Assembly: GCA_015350385.1 (NCBI GenBank)
Contig: WNKI01000002.1
Location: 3,568,457 to 3,632,456 of the forward strand
Direction of reading: 5' to 3'
Length of the DNA: 64,000 bases
From: Aculops lycopersici
Taxonomy: Eukaryota; Arthropoda; Arachnida; Trombidiformes; Eriophyidae
How positions within the stretch are numbered: position 1 is the first letter of the stretch; each line of letters begins with the position of its first letter. The notes beneath the pieces were generated by a model. That model did not search any database. It was not told the DNA's origin and worked only from the letters and a program-made list of their open reading frames with translations. Both the position numbers and the translations under genes were made by a program. Below are positions 33,514-45,351 of this stretch, in pieces.

Positions 33514-35616
33514 ATGGCAAGTTCCGTTGCTGTAAATGTTACTGGGGCAGACGCAAATTTCAGTGCAAGTGTAAATAAACAGTGTGAAACAACAATAGAG
33601 GGATTAGACGAAGAAAATGACCCGAAGACGAAAGAGAGCGGCGAGTTTATTATTATGAGTGCCAATGAAATTGGAGCCGAATTGATGACAGTGATTAGTG
33701 CAAGTGGCGAGGAGGAATCAAAGTGGAAGGCTACTAGTGGAAGTGACAATAATTTAGAGGATACAGCAAAAAGCAAGCCACTCGCTTACGTCGAGACTTC
33801 ACTGGATGATCTTAGCTACGATTCCTCATCGCTGAGTCCATCGCCTTCCCTATCAACTTTGCCAGATGTCGGGGGAGGTGGTAATACTAATAGTAATAAT
33901 GACAATGATAATAATCACAAAGGTAAAGCTGATGACACAAATGCGAGTCTGGCTTTAAAGCGTGAGAAACAGATGGAAGTGAGCGAGAAAAAAGGTGAGA
34001 GTTTAATGTTGGTCTTGAAAGTTTTCAGCTTTTTTGAATGGAAAAACTCTCCTCTAATCTGCTGAGCCAATTATCTCAAGCGAGCGGAAAGTTTTTTCTT
34101 CCGCGACAAATAGTCTAGTATACAACCGACCAACAGGCGAGAGAAACTAACCTAAATGTAACTCATAATCACCTCGACCACCTCACAAAATACCCACAGG
34201 TAGCGAGCGAAGCGCCGACGAGGAGGATGAGCGCAGACTCATAGCGCACCTACAGCAGAAGCAGCAACAAGAGCAACTGGAATTCCAGCAGCAGCAGCAA
34301 CAGCAACAAGTGGCTTTGCAACAGCAGCAACTTCATCAACAGCAGCAGCAGCAACAGTTGGACCACCAACAAACACAGCAGCAGGTGTCAACTACTTGCT
34401 CTCGCCACGCCCATTTGGCAGGTGGCGACGGGCTTGTGCAGTTGTCGGCAGTTGATGTTGCGTCACAGCAGCAACAGCATGCAATGGAAACTGACCCACA
34501 GGACGAAGTTGGCGAGGAGGCGCCGCCGGAGGTGCCCGTGCGTCGGTCCTCGCGGACCACCTCGACAGTTATGGTCGGTGGGGGCGTGGCCGTCGGGCTA
34601 CCTCCTAGACAGAAGCAGCAGGGTGATCTTCCAGCTAGCCACCAGCGCCCGCCGCTGCCACGCCCACCGCCGCGAGACCCACACCTAGACCACCGAAGTC
34701 ATAGGGTAAACACGAGCACTAGTGGTTTGGGCAGCACTAGTAGGCGCCAATCGGGCGGCAACCAGATGCAGCGACCTCGGCAGCCGCCACCACCGCCCCC
34801 ACCCCAGGCGCTGGCATCGCTCTCGCCAAGCTCCACAATGTCCTCGCCACCGGCTCCCCCACTTCCGCCGGTGCGAATGGACGTGGACTCGGCGAGCGAG
34901 GGGGACATGGCCCTGGCCACGCCCACGTCGCGCAACGCCACCTCAACCCAGTCGCGGATTCCGCGAGCACCAAAGAACATTTGGAGCCCCTCAACCAGCT
35001 CGGCCACTTCCATTGCGGGTAGCTCGTCAAGTTACGACGAGAGTCTGAATATGAGTCGCCAGCAAATCGGCGGTCAATTTTCAATGATACCGCCGCCGCA
35101 ACTTCCGGTTGCCGCATCAGCCACAGCCATCAAGACCTCCGAGGCGGTCTCAAGTAGCAGAGGAAGTCCTGTAGACGATCAATTGTCGACAAATATTCCC
35201 GCTGGCTCCAGTCCAAGTCCGCCAAACACAATTGTTGAGATGAATCTGCCTCCACCTTCGACGCCAGCAACGCAAGAGCAGCAGGAACGGCAACAAGAAC
35301 AATTGAGAATTGGAACTTCCGCTAGTGACCTTAAGGCGCGTAGAGCTGGCAAGTCGGCGGCAATCGACGAAAACGAGCAGGAAGTGAATCTCGCTACTAG
35401 TGGCAGTAATAACAACAGTAAAATGAGCAACACAGAGACGACGCCCAACAATAACACGAGCAGCAACAACAATCGAGTCGCGAATGCAACGTCAAATTTG
35501 CGCTCCTTTTCTGTCTCACTGGCTAGCGGTAGCAATCGAGTTAATGTTGCACCATCGTCATCATCAACCAAACAGACTGATGGAGAATCGGCGTCAATGG
35601 ATCGTCGTCTTTCGCC

Positions 35617-35649
<33 letters not shown>

Positions 35650-38600
35650 GCAACAGCAGCAGCAAGCTTTGCAGCTAAAGCAACACCAACAGCGCAGCTA
35701 CTCCATAGCGACTGCCACAATCCCACTGAAGTTGGAGCAGCAATTCAATAATAGCAAGCAGCAATTTGCATCGCTTAGGGCGCAGCAAAAGCAGCAGCAG
35801 CAGCAGCAGGTGGTTGGCGTCAGGTTGCAACAGCAACAGCAGCCGCAGTCAGATCAGCACTCTCTCTCGCAACAACAACTCGAGCGCATAGGCGGCGACG
35901 ACAGTGAAAGTGGTGGCAACGAGCGACAGCAGCAGCAACGCGGCTATTGGACTCTGCCGAGCGGAGGGGCCGCGAGCATTGGGAGGCACGCAGTGGATCA
36001 GCAAGAGCAACAGGCTGCCAGTTGTCTTGCGCTGGGCGCTAGCACAAGTGTTGAGGCTGACACTGATGACTACCTCAATGAGTCGAGCGAGCTAGCTAGA
36101 CAAGAGTCAATAGAGCAGCAGCCGCAGCAGCAGAAACGCGATTCGCAAGTGGAGCATCAGTATAGTCGAGTGGTGAGGGTTGGAGGCGCAAAGAGGCAGC
36201 CCGAGTCAGCTGAGTTGGCCAACCAGGAGTTGCAACGTTTGCAGCAACAAAACCGCGATATCTATGGCAACCGAACGACAGGTTATCTGGACATGAATTC
36301 AAACCAAATGGCCGGCCAACAAGCGAACCAGGCAGCAAGTAATTCGAATCAACGAGATGAACGCTTCAAGCAAATGTATAGACAAATGCACAGGCCAACG
36401 CCGGAGCGGAATCTAATGCAAGCCGTCAACTCGCAGCATCAAGATTCTAGTCAGCAAATCAAGATTACCCTCAAATCGCCACGAGCCGACCACCGATCGA
36501 GTCCATCCTACTTTAGTCAGGAGGATTTGAAAGCCTCGCGACGACAGCCAACACGTGGCGAGGATTTTTCGGCCAACTTTAAGCCAGGTAATATTAGCGA
36601 CTACCTGCCGGGCCAGTCGAGCATAGTGACCAATCAGCAAAATAGGGAGCGCAACTTGGTAAGCTTCGATTCTCATCTATTTCGTTCATCCAAAGAAACT
36701 CCCTGACTCCTACACTCCCAACTCAATCCTCCAAGCTCCAATTATAAACTAACCCAATCGCTATGCTAAAACTCACTCATACTCAATCAACAATCAAAAT
36801 CTAGCGCCTCTACTACAAACTCATCGAGCACATTGATAGAGTTTTCAGCTCAGTTTTACCTGAGGTGACCAGCCGCTCTGCTCACACTTTGCACCCATCT
36901 CATTACCTCCACTCTACGGCAACAGGTGGCCACGCTGATCAACATCAACGGCCCTCTAGTCGCCACCGATCTCATCATCGCCAAGCTCACACTCACTCCC
37001 ACTCTCAGTCGCATAGCCAACACCAGACGCTAGCCAAGCGAAAGGTACGCCTCTAAACTCTTTATCTCTTTATACCTTTTCAACTGATTCTGACCAAAAT
37101 TCTGGGTAGCTGACGAGAGGAAAAACTGACCTTCTTTTGAGTCCTTCTTGAACGAAAATAATCCAATCACTCCTTTCTTCGTCTCTAGCACAAGAGTCGC
37201 AGTGGACCTCAGACGCCAGTTGGCGTTTCAAGCCGAACTTCCTGTGGCCATGGAAACCAGTCGAATCAACAGGTTAGCGAGCATGATAAACGTTGCGTCT
37301 TCACTAAGCTCCTCAACGATGACGAGCTCATTTCAAGAAATCAAAATATTAAACCCGATTCAACTATTGAAACGGACAACTACCAAAGGGATCCGCACAA
37401 ACAATACGTGGCCGTGCAACAGGGTCGCGATATTCCATTGAAAGGTCTAAGGAAGCCAGCGCCGGAGGCGAATGTTTACAAAGGTAAGCTTGATATGATA
37501 TTTGTACTCTTAACCCCATACACTCCACCTCCACCTCAACCTCCCTCACCTCACCTCATCTTATCTCATCTCACCTTGCCAAACTTTATTTTGTGTCCTA
37601 ATATAATGCCATTCGTTTTTCGTTCTACTCATCTCCTTCCTCTACCTTCACCATCTACCCAACTCACTCACATCCACAATCGCTTGCTTGTCAATTACAC
37701 ACGATTGTCAACGTATCCTTTTTGCCGTTTTTTTGTGTTACACAATTGTATCATGATAAACGAAACAAATCAAAAAATAGTCGGCCCTGCGCCACCTATT
37801 TTCAAGCTCGATCTGAGCAAAAAAACACAAGATGGCCGATGGATTAGAACACCGGAGCAACAGTATCGGGACCATAATCTTAGACTAGCTCGCTCATTAG
37901 GCCGCGAGACTCCACGTTCATATGGAGGCACTAGGACACCTGTTGACGATTATGGTCAGCCTCTGGTGCGAAGCAACACTTCCTCACAGGGATTCCATAC
38001 AACAGGTGACTTTTACGGCGCTGGAGATGGTCAAAAATCGGCGGTCGACGATGTTTACAAAGATTTTGACTCAATCTATGATACAATGTGCAGGCAGAAG
38101 CCACGAATCGGTAGTCAGTCGCCGGTGAGATGTTTGTCGAACTCAAGGAGAGATGCAAGTAGCTCATTGTATACAAACGAGCTGGCAAAATCCGCAGCTT
38201 TAGAGCAGGAACTTTTAGCCAAATCACTGAGTGATGTTGAGGTAGCACTGAGACGAGCCACTTGTAGTCCCCAACTAGCTGGCGATAACGATGAATCCTT
38301 ATTGTCGCCTATTGGCGACGTGTCTTTGGCCTACGGAAAACTGATCTCAGGTACACAGCGACCACAGGGTAAGATCTATGGTAACAACTTGACAATCACA
38401 AGCACCAATGACAATGACAATTACAATGGAAGTGGAAGTGGAAATGGAAACCACGTGTTGCGTTTGCCCTCGCCAGTGGCCTCGCAAGCAACCACCAGAG
38501 CCGATAGTTGCAACACCAACCAATCGTTTCCCGTTGGACCCGCGCTAGTGGAGGAGATGACACTTAGCGATTTGGAGGATGAAATTTGCTCAAGTATTAT

Positions 38601-38757
38601 GGCAGTGAGAGAGTCGAGGTCGATGATGATGCAACAGCCGCGCACCAGAGACCCATTGCCACTGTCACTATCCCGTTTCACTGGAACAACTCAAATGAAC
38701 AACAATTCAACGAGCCACCAAATAAGAGCGCCGGCAAATTTGGAAAGGAATTACTAA
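33514..38757 (+). CDS. CAP: CAP/SORBS family adaptor, exons 1-5
   Basis: Cytoskeletal adaptor of the sorbin/ponsin/vinexin family, which links adhesion sites and receptors to actin. Exons join with matching phases: 33514-33994 (ends phase 1), 34200-36658 (ends phase 0), 36805-37044 (ends phase 0), 37189-37483 (ends phase 1), and 37781 onward. Donors are GTGAGA, GTAAGC, GTACGC and GTAAGC; acceptors are CACAG, TCTAG, TCTAG and AATAG. Exon 2 is dominated by polyglutamine with Pro-rich blocks. Exon 4 has the short conserved element RDIPLKGLRKPAPEANVYK, which I take as the core of the sorbin-homology region. Exon 5 stays open to a stop at 38757, so an isoform of 1483 residues without SH3 domains is possible. 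The family call rests mainly on the SH3 exon just downstream. Confidence 0.8.
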
Positions 38758-39184
38758 ATATACCTGTGCAATTGGATCATTAGAGTATTATTTGCAATGA
38801 ATCAAAATCACAATCACCAAAAGGGAAAAGGGAAAAGGGAAAAGAATTCTAGTCATGAATTTTAGTATTGATGTCAGCTCAAAATGAAAAAGTATCTCTC
38901 CTAAATAATCACTCTTCTAAACCTCCATTCTTAGTTTATCCTGAATTTAATCATCTCTCTCTCCCTCTTTTTTGTATTACTGATTGATCTCATGAGGAAG
39001 TATATGTGTATGTAAAAACTCCAACTCTTAACACCAAGCTAACCCCCTGTTTTCCATTTCCGTCTTCATCTCATCGATACGCCGTCCGTTTATATCTAAT
39101 ATGAAAATGTAACTGTAACCACGATACAAAAGACCAACTGTTTAGTGATAAATCTATTAACATTCATTATTTGGCTCCAACTAG

Positions 39185-40769
39185 CAAGCTACTCAAAATG
39201 AACACTTTCAACGAGTTTGAGTTGAATAGGATCAAGAAATTTTATGCTGACGAGTTGGCTAGTCGATTGCAAAGATCAAAGTCGAGCAAATTGGCCGGCA
39301 ACCAGCAGCAGCAACCGGAACATTACCATTATAAGCAAAGACAGCGAACGAAATCAGCATCGAGAGCAAACGAGAGTCTTAGTGTCGAGCGACTAACCGG
39401 TGGGCGCCATTTTCCCGGCCAACTAATGACTGATCTAGAGACCGCAGCCGCAATGGCAAGCCCAAGGACTCAGGCGGTCGTTGACTTGAAGAGATACGAG
39501 CATGCCTTGCTCTCAAAGAGGACATCCAATCAGTATCGGCGCTCCCGTTCGGCTAGTGGCGGCGCTGGCACCTCGTTACCCTCGCGCCAGTTCACCAGCT
39601 CCACTTCCGCTAATCGGCGGGGTAAATTTGGTCGCGCTTTGTACGACTTTCAGGCCAAAACAGATAGCGAGTTGTCGTTGCAAAGGGGAGATTTGGTCGA
39701 GATGATCGAGTTGCTGGACGATGCAAATGATTGGGCGCGAGTCGAGGATTGCCAATCGGGACTCACGGGTCTGGTGCCCGTTAGTTACATTGACTTTACC
39801 GTTGGCTGTGCTGTTGCCCGGCGAGACGTGCACGCTTCCGCTGGCGGCGACCAGAGACCAACCACCTGTGCGCTGGCCAACACAAGCACAACTTCCGGCT
39901 CCCGAAGATCGGCGCCCATCTTGCCCATGTCAAAGGGCGAGCCAATAACTTTGTTTAGAAAGCTTAGCGGCCACTGGTACGAGGCGAGCAATACAAAACA
40001 GGTGAAGGGTCTCGTGTGGTCCAACGACTTGGACATCATCAAGCAGCCGGCAGTTCATGAGACGGCTGACGACGACCATCTAGTCCAAAGCCACGGGCAA
40101 TACAGTCGCCCCATTAAAGTGACAGAGACTCGCCAGCAAGACTTTCATCGAGACCAAGATTTGGCCGATGATTTCACTGATGATGACGACGACGACGACG
40201 AGTATGGAAACAACGACGAGCTCTTGGTTATGGATTCACATGGCGACCACCATGCGCTCACCATGCGCCGCGCCCGCTCCTGTTCGGGTTGTGGTCCGTC
40301 GAAGGGGTGCGACTGCGGTTCGGGACAACCGCAGCACCTTATGGGCGGCTGCTGTGGCCAAACTATGCAAGGTTCCTCCTCGTCGCACCCTAACGCCGCT
40401 TGCCCACAACACGGAAGCCATGGAAACAAACTGATAGATCAGCAGCAATGGAGGCATCCGCAGAGACAAGCTCCACTCAATAACCAGGCGCCTCGACGGT
40501 CGTCGTCGTCGCCGTATATTTCCACTGTTATCCAGCAACAGGAGTCGGGTCGAGGATTCGAGAAGAAGGCCAGCCGGAGCAACCACCAGTTGCCTCGACT
40601 CTGTAAGGCCAGGTTTGCGTACGAGCCAAGACAAAAGGACGAGCTAGAGCTGGTGCCAGGTGAGATTTTAGTTGTGGTCCACGAGTGCGACGATGGCTGG
40701 TTCATTGGTTCCTCGTATTCCACCAACCAGACGGGCACATTCCCAGGTAACTTTGTTGAGTTCATCTGA
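39185..40769 (+). CDS. CAP: CAP/SORBS SH3 exon (three SH3 domains)
   Basis: C-terminal exon with three SH3 domains in the CAP/SORBS arrangement. SH3-1 is at about 39620-39798 (ALYDFQAKTDSELSLQRGD). SH3-2 is at about 39909-40039 and is divergent, lacking an ALYDF start but keeping ITLFRKLSGHWYEA. SH3-3 is at about 40592-40767 (ELELVPGEILVVV, then CDDGWFIGSS, then GTFPGNFVEFI) and closely resembles the third SH3 of vertebrate SORBS proteins. An acceptor (CCAACTAG) gives an exon start at 39185; another (TTTAG) would start it at 39146. Both need a phase-2 donor upstream, which I could not pin down inside exon 5. An Asp run and a Cys/His-rich patch lie between SH3-2 and SH3-3. AATAAA at 40934-40939. 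Confidence 0.9.
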
Positions 40770-40933
40770 AATTAGTTGAGAAATAACCTCCGATATCATT
40801 GTTATTATTACCATTATCATCATCATAAATGTTCATGTTTTTTCCATATGCATTGTTACGCATTCATTATTGTTATCTAGTTATAATTCATTGCCAAACA
40901 TCAATATGAAACCATAATCCAAATTAACGAAAG

Positions 40934-40939
40934 AATAAA
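40934..40939 (+). terminator. Polyadenylation signal of CAP gene
   Basis: AATAAA about 165 nt after the stop at 40769, with a second copy at 40979-40984. Confidence 0.5.
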
Positions 40940-40999
40940 CAGTTTTTCAGTGCAATTTCCAACTTATAATGGTTGGTGAATAAATCTAGGGGGTCTATT

Positions 41000-42540
41000 G
41001 TTGTGCCCACGAAATGAGCGGTAACAAATCTGAAATTCTCGGTATGTGTCTTATGAATTCAAGGACAAGTGATCGAAATTCGGTCAGTAAAATATTGACA
41101 GGCATAGAATTTATTACGAAAAACAGAGATACTACTTCTGGAGACTCCGGAAGTCCTCAATCTCAAGAGGCTGCAAATTGTCCCATTGAATTGCACTGAA
41201 TTGATTGATAACTGGCAATACTAGCATGTGCTCATTTCCCCTAGGGGGCATCTTTTTGGTTTTCGGATTCATTGGAGCCCACATATATACAAGGGTATCG
41301 CAATTGAGGGTTCCAATCGGAAGTAATCGAGGATCTAGGGTGACCAGCTTGTGTTCTAAGATGACAAGAGCTTATGGCAAAAATTTGGTGGAAAAATATC
41401 GAGAGACAAAGATACAGTTGCAAAAAACAGAAAAGAACCCCAATATCGAATTGACGGTGATTAAAATTTACTCTTTAGATATTTCAATTTTCTGAACAGA
41501 CTCCATTATGGACGCAGTCAAACACGGTTTAGAGGTGCCCTGCAAGATCAGATCCAACCCTCTGAACTCGAACTGATAGAGGCCCCATCTATAGACTTCC
41601 GAACCCGTAACCGCCATCTAAGCAATGTTTGATGCGAGATTCCTCGTTGAACCTTTCAGATTGCCATCCACGCTAATTTTGGCGAAAAAGCAATTTTAGA
41701 AACATTTGTATCTCCGAAACCATGAGCGATAGCATGATGCCGACGCAACCGGAAGCTCAGAATCATGCTTCTGAGACGTTTGCAGGTGTTGTTTCTAGTG
41801 TATCTTGCATAACTTTTGCAATATAAGTGACATTTAGAAATGGTTTTTTGCACTATATCCAGTTCAATAGCACGGATCGAATCCGATAACACTGCATGCT
41901 ATCCACATATCCGAAGAGGATCCATTCCGTCTCAGGTCGCTAGGTGGTCAGAGGGCCCCAGGGCGTACCAGAAGCTCTGTATAAACCATCTCTTACTAGT
42001 TCTACGCAGGCTAAGCCCAAAAATGGAAAAGCATCATTATTCCAGTCGGGATAACTCTGATGCACGCTGAGGCCCAGAAATTAGAAAATCACTTTTCAGG
42101 GTATAACCTTTCCACGAGTCGAGATAAAGAAACACAGCTTACGGCATTGTGTTGATCGCTAAATAATGCAGCTATTGAATATGTTTTCAACATTTGATCA
42201 TCCGATAGTTTTACTATCGGATGATAGGCATTCCTAGTCTTTTACGAGCAGCCAGACCTTTACTGCCCCAGATCTGATTATTGTCAGTTGATTTCTACGG
42301 TTTGCACATATTTCGGTGGCCAATAACCTTCTAGCTGGCAGACTAGACCCATTACTTGGTTCTCGTAATGCAAAACCAACTGTTTCGGTGCCTCAAATAT
42401 CATTCTGTCGAAATAAAATTATAATTTAGTTGGATCATCTGATAGCTTCCATTTAGCCCTCTTAAAATTTACACACTCACCGTATCTCTAAGGGAAAACT
42501 ATACACAAATCCAATTTAAAGTCACAGAACAAGTATCTTT
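41000..42540. other. Gene-free stretch of unusual texture, possible repeat remnant
   Basis: Unlike the other intergenic regions, it lacks triplet repeats and CAACARGTGG motifs, and it is more uniform in composition. It contains a perfect hairpin at 42197-42225 and a near-copy of its arm at 42433-42445. Short frames are unremarkable. A decayed mobile element is possible, but no transposase or terminal repeats were identified. Confidence 0.3.
42197..42225. repeat. Perfect 12-bp inverted repeat
   Basis: ATCATCCGATAG and its exact complement are separated by five bases (TTTTA). A 13-base stretch including this arm recurs with one mismatch at 42433-42445. Confidence 0.85.
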
Positions 42541-42542
42541 TC

Positions 42543-42548
42543 TTTATT
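42543..42548 (-). terminator. Polyadenylation signal overlapping PRODH stop codon
   Basis: The minus strand reads CAATAAAG, where TAA is the stop and AATAAA is the signal hexamer. It implies a 3' UTR of only a few tens of bases if used. Confidence 0.5.
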
Positions 42549-44445
42549 GACTAGCGCCCCTGACTTGGTATCCGCCGCGTGGCTTGTAGAACCAGCGTAG
42601 CGTCAGCAACCTGTTAACTATCTCCTTCGCAAGGAGGCTTCGTTCGCGTTGTAGTTTGGAAAGGAAGCCGTGGTTTTCAGTTGCCCTACGGCCCAAATAA
42701 GGGAGCACCTCTTCGATGGGTCCATAGGGAGTGTACTTGTAGACCGAGTAGCCGGATTGGCCGAGAGTAAAGGAAACGTGATCGCACATTCCATAGAGTT
42801 GGCCAAAGCAGATAACTCGATGCTCCGGTTGGATTCCATGGCGTTTCATTTGCTCGATGGCAAACCGAACAGTTTCCTCGTTGTGACTAGCAACCATGAT
42901 GCTAATGCGACGGGAAATTTCCCCGCCATTAGCGGAGCAATAGTTCAACTCTCGCCCAATCTCGCTCATTAAATAGGCTAGAGTTTGTTGGTACATTTGT
43001 GTGGTGGCCTCAAAGGTTGGATTGATGGGGTCCTCGTAGTGCAATTTTAAGGCTCGCTCGCGCTCCTGTTCCATGTAGGCGCCGCGGACTAATTTTGCGC
43101 CAAAGAAAAAGTTCTCCTTCCTGGCCATGGCCAAGTCGGCGACCACCTGCGAGTAAGCGGATTTCAGGTAACATTGGTAGGTGTTGAAGATGATTGCCTC
43201 GCGCTTATTGTGCCTGCGCATCAGGTCCATTGCGATCATAGTGATTGCTGGCTGCATGTAGGTTTGTTCCGCGTCGATCATGCACCTAGCGCCGCCAGCT
43301 TGGCTAGCGTAACTGGCAATCCTATCCAAGCGTCTCATTAGATTGGCCAACATTTCGCGATCGTCCTCGTCGAGCGGCTCAATTTGATGCTCCGCGGATA
43401 TATCGGTGAGCTGATCCAAGGACTCAAAGCGAGTTAGCAGCTCCCCGAGAGTTATATCCGGCGGCAGCAGGTTGCGCTGCGAGTCAATCTTGCGCATGTA
43501 ATCAATAATCTTGCTCAATTTCATCAATAACTTTGGCCTACCCAGGGCAGTCAACTTGATGGCCGCAAAACCCGTGTTTCCGGTGGTTTGCGCCACGGCA
43601 TCGATGGCCTTCAGGAAGATTTCCATGTTTTTCTCGCACTGCGACTCGCCTTGATAAAAGTAAGTCCTGGCCACGGGTTGGTAATTTGGCTTAGGCTTTG
43701 AAAAATCGCCCTCCACTTGCTGGTATCTCCTAAGCGGCGACTGCGAGTCCTCAATCTGCTCGCCTCTCAGCTCGGCCGCCTGAGCCGGCGGCTCGCTAAC
43801 ATCCTCCTCGGCGCTGTAATCTAAAATTGTCTTAACACCAAACGACGACAAGTGCTTGATCACAGGTACAATCTCGCGCTCGTCCTCACCTGCAACAAAT
43901 TGGCCATAGAAGGTAGCGCGCATCATGTACTTGAAGAGTCGCTGGCCAAACACTCGCCTCGACAGTTTCATGAGTTTGTCGTTGTTCCTGACCAAGAAGT
44001 CACTTGAACTCAAACCCAAAACGAGATAGTTGCGCGCCAATTCGCTCAAAGTCTTGCTCTTGTAGGCCAACCTTGTGTTGTTGAATGTCAGGTCGAGTTC
44101 ATCGTATTGCTGGCCAGTGGCGCCCTGTGCCGTTGTCGAGTTAACAGGTTGCTGGTATTGAGCCTGATTCTGTTGTTGTTGTTGTGTTTGCTGCTGCTGT
44201 TGCTGTTGCGAGATGCGGTCTTTCTGTTGGCTGGGCTTTTGAAACCTGTGCGACTTGATGTAATTATTGTCGCCACTAGGTGCTGCAAACGAAGCGTCAC
44301 CTTGGTCGCGATCAACAAGTTGCGGCGCCGCCTTTGCCGACAGGCAACGAGCGCGGCCTAGAAGCGCACCTGTCGCCGGTCGGCCGCGACTACCTGTTAG
44401 CAACACTGACCGCGACTGAATCATGTTCACCTTCTTCAGCATCAT
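42544..44445 (-). CDS. PRODH: Proline dehydrogenase, mitochondrial
   Basis: FAD-dependent enzyme of the inner mitochondrial membrane that oxidises proline to pyrroline-5-carboxylate. The 633-residue single-exon protein begins with a basic, Ser/Arg-rich, acid-poor sequence suited to mitochondrial import, followed by a Gln-rich insert near residues 75-100. Conserved elements are DLTFNNTRLAYKSKTLSELA, KLTALGRP, ARCMIDAEQTYMQPAI, a substrate/flavin region FGAKLVRGAYMEQER, and the C-terminal YGPIEEVLPYLGRRATEN. A long insertion with acidic and Gln residues splits the N-terminal part, as in animal PRODH. An AATAAA signal overlaps the stop codon (42543-42548). All core motifs look intact. Confidence 0.96.
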   Translation of the reverse strand: MMLKKVNMIQSRSVLLTGSRGRPATGALLGRARCLSAKAAPQLVDRDQGDASFAAPSGDNNYIKSHRFQKPSQQKDRISQQQQQQQTQQQQQNQAQYQQPVNSTTAQGATGQQYDELDLTFNNTRLAYKSKTLSELARNYLVLGLSSSDFLVRNNDKLMKLSRRVFGQRLFKYMMRATFYGQFVAGEDEREIVPVIKHLSSFGVKTILDYSAEEDVSEPPAQAAELRGEQIEDSQSPLRRYQQVEGDFSKPKPNYQPVARTYFYQGESQCEKNMEIFLKAIDAVAQTTGNTGFAAIKLTALGRPKLLMKLSKIIDYMRKIDSQRNLLPPDITLGELLTRFESLDQLTDISAEHQIEPLDEDDREMLANLMRRLDRIASYASQAGGARCMIDAEQTYMQPAITMIAMDLMRRHNKREAIIFNTYQCYLKSAYSQVVADLAMARKENFFFGAKLVRGAYMEQERERALKLHYEDPINPTFEATTQMYQQTLAYLMSEIGRELNYCSANGGEISRRISIMVASHNEETVRFAIEQMKRHGIQPEHRVICFGQLYGMCDHVSFTLGQSGYSVYKYTPYGPIEEVLPYLGRRATENHGFLSKLQRERSLLAKEIVNRLLTLRWFYKPRGGYQVRGASQ

Positions 44446-45351
44446 TATCTCGCTAATTAACTTGATACTTTTTTCAATGGCGTCCTCGTTGTTATGTGTT
44501 GTTATGTGTTTAAAGTGGACAAACCTTGTCAGTTTGTTGTTATGATTGAAAGAGCAGCGTCTATGTGTTCAAGCTCAATCAATTGTTATTGTTGTGTTCG
44601 TGTCGCGTTGTAACTCGGGAGACCTTTCTCTCATCGAAGTAGCGCCACTCTAGTGTCCCTGTGGCCGACTGAACAATACGCGGCTTATGTTGGATAGATT
44701 AAACTATGATGACTGAGCTCAGCTATATAACTCAATGTCTATTGCGATAGCAAGCTCTCGTTTGCTAATAATCTAATGGCTTTTCTCCCCTCGTTTCTCT
44801 TCTTTTGTATAACCAATTAGCTCGTATTGTGTAACGCAGGTGAGTTTCTACTTCAACTGGAACAATAGTTGTTCCAGTTGAAATTGGAGGAGTTTCGTTT
44901 ATACGATCCTAGCTAATTTATTGTCGTATACACTGGCACTTGCTGTTGCTATTCTTACCTGCCTGTTGCCTAGGCGCCAGCCGCCAGACTTGTCTGATGT
45001 TTATTTATGCCACCTTTTCTCTTTTCCAGTCGACCCTATTCGGCGGTGATGATGGTGACAAGAGTGACGTCAGGTGAATGTAGAAAGGATCCGCGAGAGA
45101 GTGGCGAAAAAAGTGGGGCGAGAAATCTGTTTATTCTGTGTATATCAATGATTATTCTAATTCCTCCCCAATGCGACAGCCCAAGCTATTTTCGGCGTTA
45201 GATAATGGCAGTTGCAATGGTGAGGTTCATGGTCTCCGCTCTAAAGAGCAACTATACTAGCGACTTGTTGATTCACCCACTAACAAGTGGTCCATTAGTG
45301 TTGGTCCCACTCATCAGCAGCATCAACATCACCATTCAATCATCTATTGGT
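44446..45351. other. Intergenic region between Runx (3' end) and PRODH (5' end)
   Basis: Contains the PRODH upstream region, with a TATATA-like element near 44721-44727, and the Runx 3' flank with AATAAA (minus) at 45130-45135. A perfect 14-bp hairpin lies at 44852-44882. No coding sequence is supported. Confidence 0.5.
44852..44882. repeat. Perfect 14-bp inverted repeat with 3-nt loop
   Basis: TTCAACTGGAACAA and its exact complement flank TAG, about 410 nt upstream of the PRODH start codon. It is too short for a typical microRNA precursor and could be a dyad protein-binding site. Confidence 0.85.

Noticed and set aside
38586..38783. Alternative frame at the end of CAP exon 5
   Set aside because: Looks partly coding-like but has no acceptor in the right phase; left unresolved rather than called.
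41860..41895. Minus-strand tRNA B-box-like ATTCGATCC
   Set aside because: No cloverleaf can be drawn from the flanking sequence.
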